Positions 52,154 through 53,125 of a stretch of DNA of 53,125 bases are shown one piece after another. This DNA is from Saprospiraceae bacterium (GTDB lineage Bacteria > Bacteroidota > Bacteroidia > Chitinophagales > Saprospiraceae), in the NCBI GenBank assembly GCA_013360405.1, contig JABWBR010000033.1, positions 1-53,125 of the forward strand. Reading direction: 5' to 3'. The notes below the pieces were generated by a model. That model did not search any database and was not told the origin of the DNA. It saw only the letters and a list, made by a program, of their open reading frames with translations. A program made the translations under genes and the position numbers. Numbering within the stretch: position 1 is the first letter of the stretch; the number at the start of each line of letters is the position of its first letter.

Positions 52154-53044
52154 ATGAAAAAACGATTTAACTCCCAAGTGTTTTTCACTTTTGCTTTGGT
52201 ACATCTAGGTTGCCTAAATCTGAAAGCACAGTCACTTGCTTCCGTCCAGCAATTAAATAGGTATTATACTACAGAAATAAATTCCTCATACAACAAAAGC
52301 CTATTGGTTAGTAATAAAAAAAATAGAAAAATAGAAAATAAAAGGAGTACTTTATTTCCCAAACAGTCATCATATGATTCTCAAAAAGGAGGCAAGTCAG
52401 AAATTGACTTTGTTGGGGATGGAAATATCCAAAAGTCTTTTGCTGAGGGTGGTGGATTTTCGGCCAATACTGGACTTGGTGTCGTATTTTACAGAGAATG
52501 GGCTGATGATAAATCAGATGGCATTGACCAGGATGCTATTCCTGAGGAATCAATATTAATGAACATTCCTGATGATATGTCACTTATTGACGATACTCTT
52601 AGTAACTTACCTTCATCTAATACTATACCTCCAAATCTACCTAGCGGTAACAATAAAAACAAAAAAAATAAAATGGGTAAAAACCCTTTTCAAGATATAG
52701 AATTTTCATTGAAGATTAATGTTGCCTCAACAGCAGACACTATATTTGGAAAGATCGATAATGCTACTTTATCAAACCGCAGGGATTTTGGAACTTATTT
52801 ATTAATTCCTGTCAACTCAAAGCAAGCTGCAAGTGTTGACTTTTTCGGGTATTTTGCCCACAGGCGTGGCTGGACCAGGTTAATCAATGGAGTGAATGTA
52901 AATTTTACTGCTTCAAACAGTATTTGGAAAACAGACACGACAACTTCTTTTTTAGCAGGGGTAATGTTGAAGGCTGGTGTTTTCTATGATTTTGTTCCGG
53001 ACCAGATAAGAAAAGAAAAAAAATACGGCTCATATTCCTGTTAG
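52154..53044 (+). CDS. Exported protein of unknown function, probably frameshifted at the end
   Basis: Not recognised. A 296-residue protein with a signal peptide (FFTFALVHLGCLNLKAQ). The mature region is rich in Lys, Asn, Ser and Asp, with a linker SNTIPPNLPSGNNKNKKNK at about 154-172. It resembles an outer-membrane or surface domain, since it ends in alternating hydrophobic stretches (FLAGVMLKAGVFYDF). Base composition is markedly lower in GC than the rest of the window, which suggests transfer or an accessory origin. Near the end an A-run occurs (53012-53025). After it, another frame reads NTAHIPVRLNA and a stop, so the last 11 residues given here may be a frameshift product. Confidence 0.6.
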   Translation: MKKRFNSQVFFTFALVHLGCLNLKAQSLASVQQLNRYYTTEINSSYNKSLLVSNKKNRKIENKRSTLFPKQSSYDSQKGGKSEIDFVGDGNIQKSFAEGGGFSANTGLGVVFYREWADDKSDGIDQDAIPEESILMNIPDDMSLIDDTLSNLPSSNTIPPNLPSGNNKNKKNKMGKNPFQDIEFSLKINVASTADTIFGKIDNATLSNRRDFGTYLLIPVNSKQAASVDFFGYFAHRRGWTRLINGVNVNFTASNSIWKTDTTTSFLAGVMLKAGVFYDFVPDQIRKEKKYGSYSC

Positions 53045-53075
53045 GCTGAATGCGTAGTTTTGTGGCAAAAAAGGT

Positions 53076-53125
53076 ATGGATTACGCTATTGATAATTTGC
53101 TGGACGAAGATCGGTGCTACGCACA
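53076..53125 (+). CDS. Possible start of a further gene, cut by the window edge
   Basis: An ATG opens a reading frame MDYAIDNLLDEDRCYA that runs off the window. It could be the N-terminus of a small or mobile-element protein, but 16 codons are too few to call. Confidence 0.25.
   Translation, partial: MDYAIDNLLDEDRCYA

Overview
The window looks like chromosomal DNA of a gliding Bacteroidota member, most plausibly of the Saprospiria type (inference). The evidence is a gldA-gldF-gldG ABC system, a PorP/SprF outer-membrane protein, two giant proteins with SprB-like and gliding-motility C-terminal domains, a type IX secretion (T9SS) sorting domain, an almost complete lack of Shine-Dalgarno sequences, and TAnnTTTG promoter -7 boxes. 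GC is close to 50% except at the right end, which is AT-richer. No rRNA, tRNA or CRISPR array was recognised.

Layout. 1-5.2 kb: a glycerophosphodiesterase lipoprotein, an exported unknown, a nicotinate phosphoribosyltransferase N-terminal fragment followed by an NrtR-type Nudix regulator behind a 23-bp palindrome, PorP/SprF, and an SH3-NlpC/P60 protein whose catalytic Cys is Ala. 5.2-8 kb (minus strand): Maf, then an operon of ferredoxin, IscX, KdsC-like phosphatase and UbiA-type prenyltransferase. 8.1-13.8 kb: gldA, two small exported unknowns, gldF, gldG and a DUF4340-type protein. 13.9-19.5 kb: a zinc phospholipase C-like protein, malic enzyme (MaeB), aroE and proline dehydrogenase. 19.7-31.6 kb: two tandem paralogous giant surface proteins (1659 and 2208 aa) built from 11 and 19 units of about 70 aa. 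31.7-39.4 kb: bshC, a beta-propeller-like T9SS cargo, a selenouridine pair (mnmH-selD), a TsaC/Sua5-type protein and a MoxR-like ATPase. 39.5-45 kb: a lipoprotein, a small unknown, a SWIM protein, rlmH, a rhomboid, a YdcF/SanA protein and a Nudix hydrolase. 45.1-48 kb (minus strand): trxB, aguA and aguB, which together convert agmatine to putrescine next to thioredoxin reductase. 48.3-49.8 kb: a membrane-anchored subtilase. 49.86-51.19 kb: an IS element with about 60-bp terminal inverted repeats and a frameshifted transposase. 51.2-53.1 kb: AT-richer accessory DNA with small unknowns, a decayed fragment and a probably frameshifted exported protein.

The genes fall into functional groups: surface and gliding functions (GldA/F/G, PorP/SprF, giant repeat proteins, T9SS cargo), redox and thiol metabolism (ferredoxin/IscX, bacillithiol, thioredoxin reductase), tRNA and rRNA modification (MnmH/SelD, TsaC, RlmH) and central metabolism. 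The intergenic spaces are unusually rich in hairpin-forming repeats of at least six sequence families, several at the ends of convergent genes. The most interesting items are the twin repeat proteins, the Cys-to-Ala NlpC/P60 pseudoenzyme, the NAPRTase fragment with NrtR and its palindrome, the uncharacterised exported proteins inside the gld operon, the tandem-octamer hairpins between convergent genes and the membrane-tethered subtilase.
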